DNA of 64,000 bases, taken from Streptomyces sp. NRRL F-5727 (GTDB taxonomy: Bacteria; Actinomycetota; Actinomycetes; Streptomycetales; Streptomycetaceae). Location: contig NZ_JOGX01000012.1 of NCBI RefSeq assembly GCF_000719555.1, positions 1 through 64,000 on the forward strand, given 5' to 3'. A program made the position numbers and the translations under genes. The number at the start of each line of letters is the position of its first letter. Within the stretch, counting starts at the first letter, position 1. The notes beneath the pieces were generated by a model, which made no database searches, was not told the DNA's origin, and saw only the letters and a program-made list of their open reading frames with translations. Below, piece after piece: positions 25,934-35,765 of this stretch.

Positions 25934-25946
25934 TGCGCACTGCCTT

Positions 25947-27524
25947 CTAGACGGTCTCGGCGACCTTCGCCGAGCCGTCCCCGGCCGGCTGCTCCGCGGG
26001 CGCGGGGCCGGCGCCGCGCAGCGCCACCTCCTTGACGAAGAAGGCGAGGACGAAGCCGATCACCGCGACCGCCGAGCCGACGAGGAAGGCGGAGTGGGTG
26101 CCGACGGCGACCGCGTGCTGGTACGCCTCGCGCAGCGCCTCCGGCAGCTTGGCCAGGCTCGCGGCGTCCAGCTGGGCGGTGCGCTCGGTGACGGCGGAGC
26201 CGCCGCCGGCGGCCATCTCGTCCTGGACCCGGCTGGTGAAGAGCGCGCCCATGATGGCGACGCCGAAGGAGGAGCCGAGGGTCCGGAAGAGGGTGGTGGA
26301 GCTGGAGGCCACGCCCATGTCCTTCATCTCGACGCTGTTCTGGGCGACGAGCATGGTGATCTGCATCAGGAAGCCCATGCCCGCGCCGAGCAGCGCCATG
26401 TAGACCCCGGAGACCAGACGGGTCGTGCCGGTATCCATCGTGGAGAGCAGGAACAGGCCCACGATCATCAGGGCGCCGCCCGCGAGCGGGAAGATCTTGT
26501 ACTTGCCGGTGCTGGTGGTGACGCGGCCGACGACCAGCGAGACGACCATCATCGACAGCAGCATCGGCAGGAGCAGCAGGCCGGAGTTGGTGGCCGAGGC
26601 GCCCTGCACGGACTGCTGGAAGATCGGCAGGTAGAGGACCGCGCCGAACATGACGAAGCCGGTGATGAAGCCGATCAGCGACATCAGCGTGAAGTTGCGG
26701 CTGCGGAAGATGTGCAGCGGCATGATCGGGTCGCTCGCTCGGGTCTCCACGTACAGGAAGGCGGCGAGGGCGGCCACGCCTGCGACGGCGAGGCCGACGA
26801 TGGTGGCAGAGCCCCAGGCGTACTCGGTGCCGCCCCAGGTGGTGACGAGGACGATCGCGGTGATGCCGACGGTCAGCAGCGCGGCGCCGAGGAAGTCGAT
26901 CCGGGTGCCCTTCGCCCGCTGCTTCTTCGGCAGGTGGAGGACGGCGGTGACCATGGCGAGGGCGACGGCGCCGAGCGGCAGGTTGATGTAGAAGGACCAG
27001 CGCCAGCCCCAGTGGTCGGTGATGGTGCCGCCGACCAGCGGGCCGCCGATCATGGCGAGGGCCATCACGCCGGCCATCATGCCCTGGTACTTGCCCCGCT
27101 CCCGGGGCGGGATCAGGTCGCCGATGATCGCCATCACGCCGACCATCAGGCCGCCCGCGCCGAGGCCCTGCACCGTGCGGAAGGCGATGAGCTGGCCCAT
27201 GTCCTGGGCCATGCCGCTGAGCGCCGAGCCGATCAGGAAGATCACGATCGAGGTGAGGAAGACGCCCTTGCGGCCGTACATGTCGCCGAGCTTGCCCCAG
27301 ATGGGGGTGGAGGCGGCGGTGGCGAGGGTGTAGGCGGTGACGACCCAGGAGAGGTGCTCCAGGCCGCCGAGCTCGCCGACGATGGTCGGCATCGCGGTGC
27401 CGATGATCATGTTGTCCAGCATCGCGAGGAGCATCGCGATCATGAGGGCGAGGAGGACCACGCGCACGCTGCGCTGCGCTTCCGGCTGCTCCTGCGCCTG
27501 TTTCGATGCCGCCGTGTCCGTCAT
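25947..27524 (-). CDS. MFS drug-efflux transporter (DHA2, 14 TM)
   Basis: This 525-residue proton-driven exporter has about 14 membrane helices. The DHA2 motifs include LDNMIIGTAMPTIVGELGG in helix 1, GKLGDMYGRKGVF (motif A) and FRTVQGLGAGGLMVGVMAIIGDL (motif B/C region). It probably exports a toxic or antibiotic compound. It is divergent from a TetR regulator, with two matched operator-like palindromes in the shared 105-bp gap. Confidence 0.93.
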   Translation of the reverse strand: MTDTAASKQAQEQPEAQRSVRVVLLALMIAMLLAMLDNMIIGTAMPTIVGELGGLEHLSWVVTAYTLATAASTPIWGKLGDMYGRKGVFLTSIVIFLIGSALSGMAQDMGQLIAFRTVQGLGAGGLMVGVMAIIGDLIPPRERGKYQGMMAGVMALAMIGGPLVGGTITDHWGWRWSFYINLPLGAVALAMVTAVLHLPKKQRAKGTRIDFLGAALLTVGITAIVLVTTWGGTEYAWGSATIVGLAVAGVAALAAFLYVETRASDPIMPLHIFRSRNFTLMSLIGFITGFVMFGAVLYLPIFQQSVQGASATNSGLLLLPMLLSMMVVSLVVGRVTTSTGKYKIFPLAGGALMIVGLFLLSTMDTGTTRLVSGVYMALLGAGMGFLMQITMLVAQNSVEMKDMGVASSSTTLFRTLGSSFGVAIMGALFTSRVQDEMAAGGGSAVTERTAQLDAASLAKLPEALREAYQHAVAVGTHSAFLVGSAVAVIGFVLAFFVKEVALRGAGPAPAEQPAGDGSAKVAETV

Positions 27525-27536
27525 GACCGTCCCCTT

Positions 27537-27599
27537 ACTTGCCGCCCGGCTAGTTACTACACTGGGGACGGTAGGCGTGTCACTTGCCGGTCGTCAAGT
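27537..27599. promoter_or_regulatory. Twin TetR-type operators in the MFS/tetR gap
   Basis: Two 18-bp imperfect palindromes share one architecture: ACTTGCCG-CC-CGGCTAGT (27537-27554) and ACTTGCCG-GT-CGTCAAGT (27582-27599). Each is an 8-2-8 inverted repeat with one mismatch, centred 45 bp apart. Minus-strand TTGACG in the second and TACCGT at 18 nt give a plausible MFS promoter that the repressor would block. Confidence 0.7.
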
Positions 27600-27629
27600 A
27601 AGTTTTGTGGAAAGTGGGAGTGAACAGCC

Positions 27630-28187
27630 ATGGCCCGAGGCAATACCCGCCAGCGCATCCAGGACGTGGCTCTCGAGCTCTTCGCCGAGCAGGGCTACGA
27701 GAAGACCTCGCTGCGGGAGATCGCGGAACGCCTCGACGTCACCAAGGCCGCGCTGTACTACCACTTCAAGACCAAGGAAGACATCATCATCGGGATCTTC
27801 CAGGACCTCACGCGCCCGATGGACGAGCTGCTCACCTGGGCCGCCGAGCAGCCGCGCACCCTGGAGACCAAGCGGGAGATCCTGCGCCGCTACCAGCTCT
27901 GCCTGCTCGCCGCGGCCCCGCTGTTCCGCTTCATGCACGAGAACCAGGCGACCGTGCGCGAGCTCAGCATCGGCCTCACCTTCAAGGAGCGGCTGCTCGC
28001 GCTCTACGAGTACATCCAGGAGCCCGAGGCCCCGATGAAGGACCGGGTCCGCGCCATGAGCTCGATCTTCACCCTGCACGCGGGCACGTTCTTCATGCAG
28101 AACGCGGACGAGGACGACCCCGAGGAGAAGCAGGAAGCCGTCCTCGAGGTCGCCCTCGATCTGATCGAGCAGGCCCACCGGGCCTGA
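27630..28187 (+). CDS. TetR-family repressor of the MFS transporter
   Basis: This 185-residue protein has an N-terminal helix-turn-helix (IQDVALELFAEQGYEKTSLREIAERLDVTKAALYYHFKTKEDI) and a C-terminal ligand pocket. The divergent efflux gene and twin operators make it a likely local repressor that lets go when it binds the exported drug. The ATG at 27630 is preceded by GTGGGAG. Confidence 0.93.
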   Translation: MARGNTRQRIQDVALELFAEQGYEKTSLREIAERLDVTKAALYYHFKTKEDIIIGIFQDLTRPMDELLTWAAEQPRTLETKREILRRYQLCLLAAAPLFRFMHENQATVRELSIGLTFKERLLALYEYIQEPEAPMKDRVRAMSSIFTLHAGTFFMQNADEDDPEEKQEAVLEVALDLIEQAHRA

Positions 28188-28199
28188 TCCGCGTCAGCG

Positions 28200-28925
28200 T
28201 CAGATGGTCACGCCGTGGTTCCGCAGGAAGGCGGCCGGGTTGACGGCGGAGCCGTAGTTCGGGGTCGTACGGATCTCGAAGTGCAGGTGCGGGCCGGAGG
28301 AGTTTCCGGTGTTGCCCGAGAGGGCGATCTTCTGGCCGGCGGCGACCTTCTGGCCGACGTGGACCTGGATCTTCGACAGGTGGGCGTACTGCGAGTACGT
28401 GCCGTTGGCGTGTCGCACCACGATGGCGTTGCCGTACGCGGGGCCGTCGCCGCCGCCGTTCGGGCCGGCCTTCACGACGGTGCCCGAGCCCGCGGCCTTG
28501 ACCGGGGTGCCGACCGGGACGGCGAAGTCCTGGCCGGAGTGCTTGTGGGACCACATGGCGCCGCCCTGGTTGTAGCTGGCGGTGAGGGTGTACGCGGTGA
28601 CCGGCTTGACCCAGCCCTTGGCCTTCTTCGCGGCGGCCGGCTTGGCGGCGGCCTTCGCGGCCGCGGCCTTCACCTTGGCGGCCTGAGCGGCCTTGGCGGC
28701 CTTGGCGGCCTTCGCCTGGGCGGCGACCTTCGCCTGGGCGGCGACCTTGGCCTGGGTGACGGCCTGCGCCTCGACGGCGGCGGCCGCGGTACCGGCGACC
28801 GGGGCGGCCTTGCTCTCGGCGGCGAAGGCGGACCCGGCTCCGGCCACCAGCGACGCTCCCAGACCCGCGGTGGCGAGGGCGACGGCGGTGACTCGGACGG
28901 CGGGGTTCATGACGCGCTTCGACAT
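28200..28925 (-). CDS. Secreted M23-family peptidoglycan endopeptidase
   Basis: This 241-residue secreted protein has a signal peptide (about 1-35, ending SAFA-AE), a Lys/Ala-rich repeat linker (VAAQAKVAAQAK type, about 55-105) and a LytM/M23 domain. The zinc ligands lie in HSGQDFAVPVG and GPHLHFEIR, and the lasso residues NAIVVRHANGTYSQYAHL are present. It probably cuts peptidoglycan cross-bridges during growth or germination. The ATG at 28925 was chosen for its signal peptide; the frame continues upstream through the leader. The long leader resembles a c-di-AMP riboswitch. Confidence 0.92.
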   Translation of the reverse strand: MSKRVMNPAVRVTAVALATAGLGASLVAGAGSAFAAESKAAPVAGTAAAAVEAQAVTQAKVAAQAKVAAQAKAAKAAKAAQAAKVKAAAAKAAAKPAAAKKAKGWVKPVTAYTLTASYNQGGAMWSHKHSGQDFAVPVGTPVKAAGSGTVVKAGPNGGGDGPAYGNAIVVRHANGTYSQYAHLSKIQVHVGQKVAAGQKIALSGNTGNSSGPHLHFEIRTTPNYGSAVNPAAFLRNHGVTI

Positions 28926-29020
28926 ACGGGGGAAGACCTCCGGACAGAACGGGACCCGACGCGATCGGTGCGTTGCGCCGGGCTGGCTGTTCCTTGGTAA
29001 CCCGGCACCCAGGTCATCCC

Positions 29021-29051
29021 AAAACACCCCATCTACGACACCGGGTCGTAG
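29021..29051 (-). terminator. Candidate riboswitch expression-platform terminator
   Basis: On the minus strand an inverted repeat CTACGAC/GTCGTAG (7-bp arms at 29033-29039 and 29045-29051, 5-nt loop) is followed by GGGGTGTTTT. It lies about 60 nt after the candidate aptamer and about 100 nt before the M23 start. A second hairpin (GCCGGG/CCCGGC arms) lies nearer the gene. Confidence 0.45.
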
Positions 29052-29111
29052 CGATCTCCACAGGAATACGGCCCTTGACACCCCGGGAGACCGCCCGCGA
29101 AATCGGACATA

Positions 29112-29250
29112 CCGTCCCAAGCTTCCGGGTTTAGCCGCATGTCGCCGGTGCGGGGAAAGGCCCGAAAGACGGCGCGGCGCCCGATTCGACCCACTCGGGA
29201 CCGAGGTCCCGTTGGTTGACGCCTGAACGTCCCGATTCGCCCCTTATCAG
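29112..29250 (-). promoter_or_regulatory. Candidate ydaO-type (c-di-AMP) riboswitch aptamer
   Basis: Read on the minus strand, the leader of the M23 gene contains, in order, landmarks close to the ydaO/yuaA consensus. These are GGGGCGAATC (from 29243), CGGGACCTCGGTCCCG (hairpin near 29196-29211), GGGTCGAATC (29183-29192), then GCACCGGCGACA and GCTAAACCCGGAAGC (29121-29151). The family binds c-di-AMP and usually switches off cell-wall hydrolase and K+ transport genes; Streptomyces copies precede wall hydrolases. The match includes an unusual 4-nt insertion before GCTAA, so I hold it as a candidate. Confidence 0.5.
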
Positions 29251-29251
29251 G

Positions 29252-29626
29252 GCTACGATCCCGTCTAGTACCCCCTGAAACCCCTGTGCGCCTTGTCACC
29301 GCGCCGGCCCTGCCATTGGGACCTGGGTCACGCAACCGGAGCCGCCGGAAGCCCGTCGGAAGGGCGCCCGGAGACCATCCTGCGGACTCCTCTCGGACCC
29401 TGAGGCCGTCCCGACCCCGCCCCGCCCGGAGTCCGTCCCGAAGCCCGCCCGGAGACCGTCCCTCGGACTCGTCGAACTCCCCTGAGGCCCCCCAGGCCGC
29501 GCCCGAGCCCCGCCCGCCCCGCCCCGAGAGCCCGCCCCGAACCCGCCAGGGAGGCCGCCCCGGCCCCTGAGCCGTCCGGAGGCCGTCCCGAGGCCGTCCG
29601 GAGCACCCTCAGACAGCATCACGAAA
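29252..29626. other. Gene-free low-complexity stretch
   Basis: No gene is supported. The DNA is made of degenerate CCCGGAGACCGTCC/GAGGCCGTCC words. The segment at 29369-29392 recurs with few changes at 29451-29474. Open frames here are by-products of the repeats. Confidence 0.6.
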
Positions 29627-29666
29627 AGGGGCGGCCCCGGAACCGTCTGGTTCCGGGGCCGCCCCT
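29627..29666 (-). terminator. Rho-independent terminator of clpC
   Basis: A perfect 18-bp GC-rich stem with a 4-nt loop is followed on the minus strand by TTTT. It lies 30 bp after the clpC stop. Confidence 0.9.
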
Positions 29667-29695
29667 GAGGTGGCGCTACACGCTCCGCGCGTGCG

Positions 29696-32215
<2,520 letters not shown>

Positions 32216-32688
32216 CGTTAATCGCTCCTCAGAGCGGTCAGTCAGTTAGGGGTCGATCCCCTCCCTGTCCTTCCGCAGCTTAGTCCCGCAAGCGGGGACC
32301 GCTCATTCCAACTGCCGACATCCGTCCGGATCACCCCCTTGTCGCTGGGGTGTCCCGCTGCCGAACAGCCGACAAATGCTCCAACTCGATGGTGCGAGAC
32401 GATGTTCCCGCAGGCCAAGCAGTTACCCCCGCCTTGAGTACGCCGATGGCGAACGTGAGACGGCCCGGCCGTACGGGTCACCCCTCTCCACTAGGAATGT
32501 CTTACCCGTAGGGTCCGACACTCCATGCGGCGCACCCGGGGTCCCTCCGCTACCAGCGAACACGGTCGCGTCGCCGAATGCACTCGTACGCCCCATTACC
32601 GGACACCTCGGGTCCCCGGACCGGAACGTTACGTCACCGGTGACGCCCGGGGCCGTAACCAACCCGGCTCCCCGGGAGTTCCCCGGGC
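32216..32688. other. clpC upstream control region
   Basis: This 473-bp gap separates divergent clpC and the next plus-strand gene; no gene is visible. It is less GC-rich than its surroundings and holds the ClgR-type box. I cannot fix the promoters by eye. Confidence 0.6.
32441..32454 (-). promoter_or_regulatory. ClgR-type binding site upstream of clpC
   Basis: On the minus strand the sequence reads GTTCGC-CATCG-GCG, an exact fit to the GTTCGC-N5-GCG ClgR box reported for Streptomyces clp genes. TACTCA follows directly and could serve as -10. Confidence 0.6.
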
Positions 32689-33285
32689 ATGGCCCTCACC
32701 GTCCCGCTTCCCCGCTCGCCGATCGACGGCGGACGGGCGCTCGCGCTCTGGTACGAGCGGGAGCTCGGCTGGGCGACGGTGCCGGGCCCGCCGGTGCAGC
32801 TGGTGACGGGGCTCCGCTTCGACGTGCTGGAGCTGCCCGCGGCGGCCGGCCGGGAGGTGCTGCGCCGGGTGGGCGCGGCGACCGGGCCGGTGGCGCTGAT
32901 GGGGCGCCGGATGCGGTTCCTGGTGGCCGCGGGGGCCTCGGAGGACCTTCCCGGCCTGCTGGAATGGCTGGAGTGGGGCGGGATCTCACTGGATCTCGTG
33001 GCGCTGGGCGCCGACGGCCGGATGACCGCTCCCCTGCCTCCGGGGCGGGGTGGCTCCGGCGCGCCGGGCGCCGCCGTGTGGCTGCGGGCCCCCGAGCCGG
33101 GGCGCGAGGTGGAGTCCTCGCTTCCGGCGGTGAGGTCCGGGCCGTGGGGCCGTGCGGAGGCCCCGTGCCTGACGCGCCTGGTCGCCGCGGCCGCGGTGGA
33201 GTGCCATCGGCTGCGGCTGCTGAGCGCCCGGGCCGACGGACCGGCGGCTCAGCGGGGGACGCCTCAGCGGTTCGCGTCCTCGTAG
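32689..33285 (+). CDS. Conserved actinobacterial protein, prim-pol N-terminal-like
   Basis: This 198-residue protein resembles the start of bifunctional primase/polymerase (AEP) domains: GGRALALWYERELGWATVPGPP, a VELP-type LRFDVLELP strand and LVAAGASEDLPGLLEWLEWG. It lacks an obvious catalytic DxD metal motif, so enzymatic activity is doubtful. It may be a degenerate or regulatory relative. Its 3' end overlaps lsr2 on the opposite strand by 22 bp. Confidence 0.75.
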   Translation: MALTVPLPRSPIDGGRALALWYERELGWATVPGPPVQLVTGLRFDVLELPAAAGREVLRRVGAATGPVALMGRRMRFLVAAGASEDLPGLLEWLEWGGISLDLVALGADGRMTAPLPPGRGGSGAPGAAVWLRAPEPGREVESSLPAVRSGPWGRAEAPCLTRLVAAAAVECHRLRLLSARADGPAAQRGTPQRFASS

Positions 33286-33599
33286 GCCGCCTTGACGTGG
33301 GCGGGGACGCGGCCGCGGTCGTTGACCTCCATGCCGTTCTCCTTGGCCCACGCGCGGATCTTCGCCGTGTCCTGGCTGCCGGAGGCGGCGACGCGGCCCT
33401 TGCCGCGGCCCGTGGTGGTGCGGCCGCCGGTGCGACGCCCGTTCGTGGTGTACGGCTCGAGCAGGCCACGGAGCTTTTCCGCGTTGGCGGTGGTGAGGTC
33501 GATCTCGTAGGTCTTGCCGTCCAGCGCGAACGTCACGGTCTCGTCCGCCTCGACGCCGTCGAGGTCGTCGACAAGAAGGACCTGAACCTTCTGTGCCAC
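33264..33599 (-). CDS. lsr2: Nucleoid-associated protein Lsr2
   Basis: This 111-residue xenogeneic silencer bridges AT-rich DNA. It has an N-terminal dimerisation domain (VQVLLVDDLDG...VTFALDGKTYEIDL), a basic Thr/Arg/Gly linker, and a C-terminal DNA-binding domain with the minor-groove RGR motif (NDRGRVPAHV). The GTG at 33599 has an AAAGGAAA ribosome site. The leader (33600-33665) is strikingly A/T-rich for this genome, the kind of sequence Lsr2 itself prefers, so autoregulation is plausible. Confidence 0.96.
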   Translation of the reverse strand: MAQKVQVLLVDDLDGVEADETVTFALDGKTYEIDLTTANAEKLRGLLEPYTTNGRRTGGRTTTGRGKGRVAASGSQDTAKIRAWAKENGMEVNDRGRVPAHVKAAYEDANR

Positions 33600-33730
33600 C
33601 GGATTTCCTTTCATCGAAAATGCAGTACGCGGAAAGGAAACCGCTTTTCCCGGAAAAACACAAACCCCTGGCAGAGGTTCAGAACCCCGGCAACGCGGGA
33701 AACGTGCGCGATTCGGACATAGGGATCCGT

Positions 33731-33796
33731 CTTGGGTTCCGTCGCGGGTTCCGCCGGGGGTTCCGTTCAGGCTTCCGCCGGGCTTCCGGTCACAGG
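33731..33796. repeat. GGTTCCG-type direct repeats
   Basis: The words GGGTTCCG, GGGTTCCG, GGGTTCCG, GGCTTCCG and GGCTTCCGG recur at 11-14-bp spacing between lsr2 and the acetyltransferase gene, running into the latter's last codons. Confidence 0.6.
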
Positions 33797-34299
33797 TGCA
33801 GAAGCATCCGGCTGTTGCCCAAGGTGTTCGGCTTCACTCGTTCGAGACCGAGGAACTCGGCGACGCCCTCGTCATAGGAACGGAGGAGCTCGGCGTAGAC
33901 ATCTCCGTCGACCGGGGTCTCGCCGATCTCGACGAAGCCGTGCTTCGCGAAGAAGTCCACTTCGAAGGTGAGACAGAAAACCCTGCGCACACCGAGCCAG
34001 CGCGCGGTCTGCAACAACTTGGTGAGCAGCTGATGACCGATGCCGGCGCCCTTGAACTCGGGATCGACGGCGAGCGTGCGGACTTCCGCGAGGTCTTCCC
34101 ACATGACGTGCAGGGCGCCGACTCCGACGACCTCGGCGTCCTCGTCGCGTTCCGCTACCCAGAACTCCTGGATGGCCTCGTAAAACGTCACCGTGGCCTT
34201 GTCGAGGAGGATGCCGCGGCGCGCGTACGGATCGACCAGGCGTCGCACGGCGGCGACGTCGGAGGTGCGGGCACGGCGTACGGTGACGGCTTTCGACAT
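33790..34299 (-). CDS. Amino-acid N-acetyltransferase (ArgA-type GNAT)
   Basis: This 169-residue GNAT acetyltransferase has the acetyl-CoA loop VDPEFKGAGIGHQLLTKLL and the motif VRRVFCLTFEVDFFAKHGFVEI typical of short actinobacterial N-acetylglutamate synthases (Rv2747 type). It would acetylate glutamate or glutamine at the entry of arginine synthesis. TACCGT (34306-34311) lies 6 nt before the ATG, so it may have its own leaderless promoter. It follows the BlaI-type gene by 15 bp. Confidence 0.85.
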   Translation of the reverse strand: MSKAVTVRRARTSDVAAVRRLVDPYARRGILLDKATVTFYEAIQEFWVAERDEDAEVVGVGALHVMWEDLAEVRTLAVDPEFKGAGIGHQLLTKLLQTARWLGVRRVFCLTFEVDFFAKHGFVEIGETPVDGDVYAELLRSYDEGVAEFLGLERVKPNTLGNSRMLLHL

Positions 34300-34314
34300 G
34301 GGGGGACGGTACCG

Positions 34315-34725
34315 CTAGGAGGCCGCCGGTTCCCCGCCGCCCTCCTCGGGCGCGGGAAGGGGGTTGTCGCGCTGGACGATGCGGATGGCGTCGTTCAGGG
34401 ACTCGCGCTGTTCCGGGGACATCATCCCGAAGAAGGCGACCAGGGCGGCCGCGGGGTTGTCGCTCTGCGCCCAGGCTTCGTTCATGAGCGCGGCCGAGTA
34501 GGCGGCGCGGGTGGAGACCGCCGTATATCGATAGGCGCGGCCTTCGACTTCCCTGCGCACCCAGCCCTTCTGATGAAGATTGTCCATGACGGTCATGACG
34601 GTGGTGTAGGCGATGGAGCGTTCCTGCTGGAGGTCTTCCAGGACTTCCCGGACGGTCACCGGGCGGTTCCATTGCCAGACGCGCGTCATGACGGCGTCTT
34701 CGAGTTCTCCCAGGGGACGGGGCAC
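34315..34725 (-). CDS. BlaI/MecI-family transcriptional repressor
   Basis: This 136-residue winged-helix repressor has the signature LGELEDAVMTRVWQWNRPVTVREVLEDL with TTVMTVMDNLHQKGWVRRE. BlaI proteins repress beta-lactamase or respiratory and ATP-synthase genes; no BlaR-type protease partner is visible next to it. The GTG at 34725 follows TAGGCT (34732-34737) by 6 nt, suggesting a leaderless mRNA. Confidence 0.92.
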   Translation of the reverse strand: MPRPLGELEDAVMTRVWQWNRPVTVREVLEDLQQERSIAYTTVMTVMDNLHQKGWVRREVEGRAYRYTAVSTRAAYSAALMNEAWAQSDNPAAALVAFFGMMSPEQRESLNDAIRIVQRDNPLPAPEEGGGEPAAS

Positions 34726-34796
34726 GGACTCAGCCTAGTGGGAGAAACCGTGAATAACGCCCATTGATGGTCGAAGTGCTGCCAGAAGGCGACAAA

Positions 34797-34829
34797 AGGG
34801 GCGCCGACCGCAGACGGTCGTGCGCCCCT
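34797..34829 (-). terminator. Rho-independent terminator after the 58-residue gene
   Basis: Near-perfect 14/15-nt GC-rich arms with a CAGA loop are followed on the minus strand by TTTT. It lies 15 bp after the small gene's stop. Confidence 0.85.
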
Positions 34830-34844
34830 CGGGTTCCGCGGGTC

Positions 34845-35021
34845 CTACGCGTCGGTGCCGTCCGCCTGGCGGGCGGACTCCGCGCGGGCGAGGGCGGCGT
34901 CGACCGCGGCGTCCTCCTTGGCCTTGTTCGGGCCGCCCTGGGTCTTGACGATCACGACGATCAGGGCGATGAAGAACGCGGCCATCACGACGGGGGGCAG
35001 AAGCGCGGATACGTAGTCCAT
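34845..35021 (-). CDS. Small single-span membrane protein (58 residues)
   Basis: This frame is below the usual 60-residue cutoff. It encodes MDYVSALLPP followed by one membrane span (VVMAAFFIALIVVIV) and a charged, Ala-rich cytoplasmic helix (KTQGGPNKAKEDAAVDAALARAESAR). TAGTCT (35029-35034) sits 7 nt before the ATG and a clear terminator follows, so it is a complete transcription unit. The function is unknown; its build suits a membrane-complex subunit or regulatory peptide. Confidence 0.8.
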   Translation of the reverse strand: MDYVSALLPPVVMAAFFIALIVVIVKTQGGPNKAKEDAAVDAALARAESARQADGTDA

Positions 35022-35035
35022 GGCGTCCAGACTAG

Positions 35036-35638
35036 CTAGCCCGCGACCCGTTCCTCGGGCGGGGGCGGGGGCACGGGGCGGCGGCGCGGCGGGAACACCT
35101 CGGAGGGCTTGGGCACCGGACGCTCGGTCGGGGTCGGGGTCGGCGGCTTGGGCCGGGGCTCCTCGGCGGCGCGCCCGCCGGGCAGGGCCAGCAGCCGGGC
35201 CCGGGAGACGGACGGGGTGCTCGCGGTGGCCTGGGAGACGCGGGCGAGGCGGGCCCGTACCGAGCGCTCGGCGAGGGCCTGGCAGCGGGCCAGCAGCCGG
35301 GCGGCGGCCGGGTTGCCGCGCAGGGCCCGCAGGGCGGCGAGGTCGTCGGCCGCGGGGTCGTACCCGTCGGCCAGGGCGTCCTCCAGGAGGTCCAGGTAGC
35401 CGGTGAGCGAGCCGGGGAGGGCCTCGCGGTAGCGGGCGAGGTCGTCGAGGAGGAAGGCGCGCAGCCGCCCGGCCTCGCGCACGGCCTCGTCCACGGAAGC
35501 GGCCAGGCGGAGGGCGTCGCGGACGTCCTCGTCCGGGAGGGGGGCGGGGTGGAGGGCGTTGGCGAGGGCGCGTCGGAGCACACGCAGCTCGTCCGCGCTG
35601 AACGCCATGCCGCCGCGGGATCCGTATGGCGTGGGCAT
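35036..35638 (-). CDS. Helical protein with Pro-rich tail, unknown function
   Basis: This 200-residue cytoplasmic protein is largely alpha-helical (LRRALANALHPAPLPDEDVRDALRLAASVDEAVREAGRLRAFLLDDLARYREAL) up to about residue 145. It then has a Pro-rich basic tail (PKPPTPTPTERPVPKP...PPPPPEER). The helical part is reminiscent of a regulator or scaffold but I recognise no family. The ATG at 35638 follows TATCGT by 6 nt; an internal ATG at 35608 is the alternative start. Confidence 0.75.
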   Translation of the reverse strand: MPTPYGSRGGMAFSADELRVLRRALANALHPAPLPDEDVRDALRLAASVDEAVREAGRLRAFLLDDLARYREALPGSLTGYLDLLEDALADGYDPAADDLAALRALRGNPAAARLLARCQALAERSVRARLARVSQATASTPSVSRARLLALPGGRAAEEPRPKPPTPTPTERPVPKPSEVFPPRRRPVPPPPPEERVAG

Positions 35639-35723
35639 GGGGCGACGATACGCGCTAATCGGACAAATTTCCCTTAGCGATCATCCGGCGCGTCGGTTCC
35701 GGACCCCTGCCACCTGCGGATTC

Positions 35724-35747
35724 CCGCCCCACGCGCGCGTGGGGCGG
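35724..35747. terminator. Perfect 24-bp palindrome after coaX
   Basis: CCGCCCCACGCG and its exact reverse complement abut with no loop, 19 bp after the coaX stop. It is a probable terminator of the cofactor operon and contains the CACGCGCGCGTG motif at its centre. Confidence 0.65.
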
Positions 35748-35765
35748 TCACGACCACCCGAGCGG

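Noticed and set aside
26094..27623. 509-codon plus-strand frame opposite the MFS gene
   Set aside because: Gly/Asp/His-rich antisense shadow; the MFS reading has 14 convincing membrane helices.
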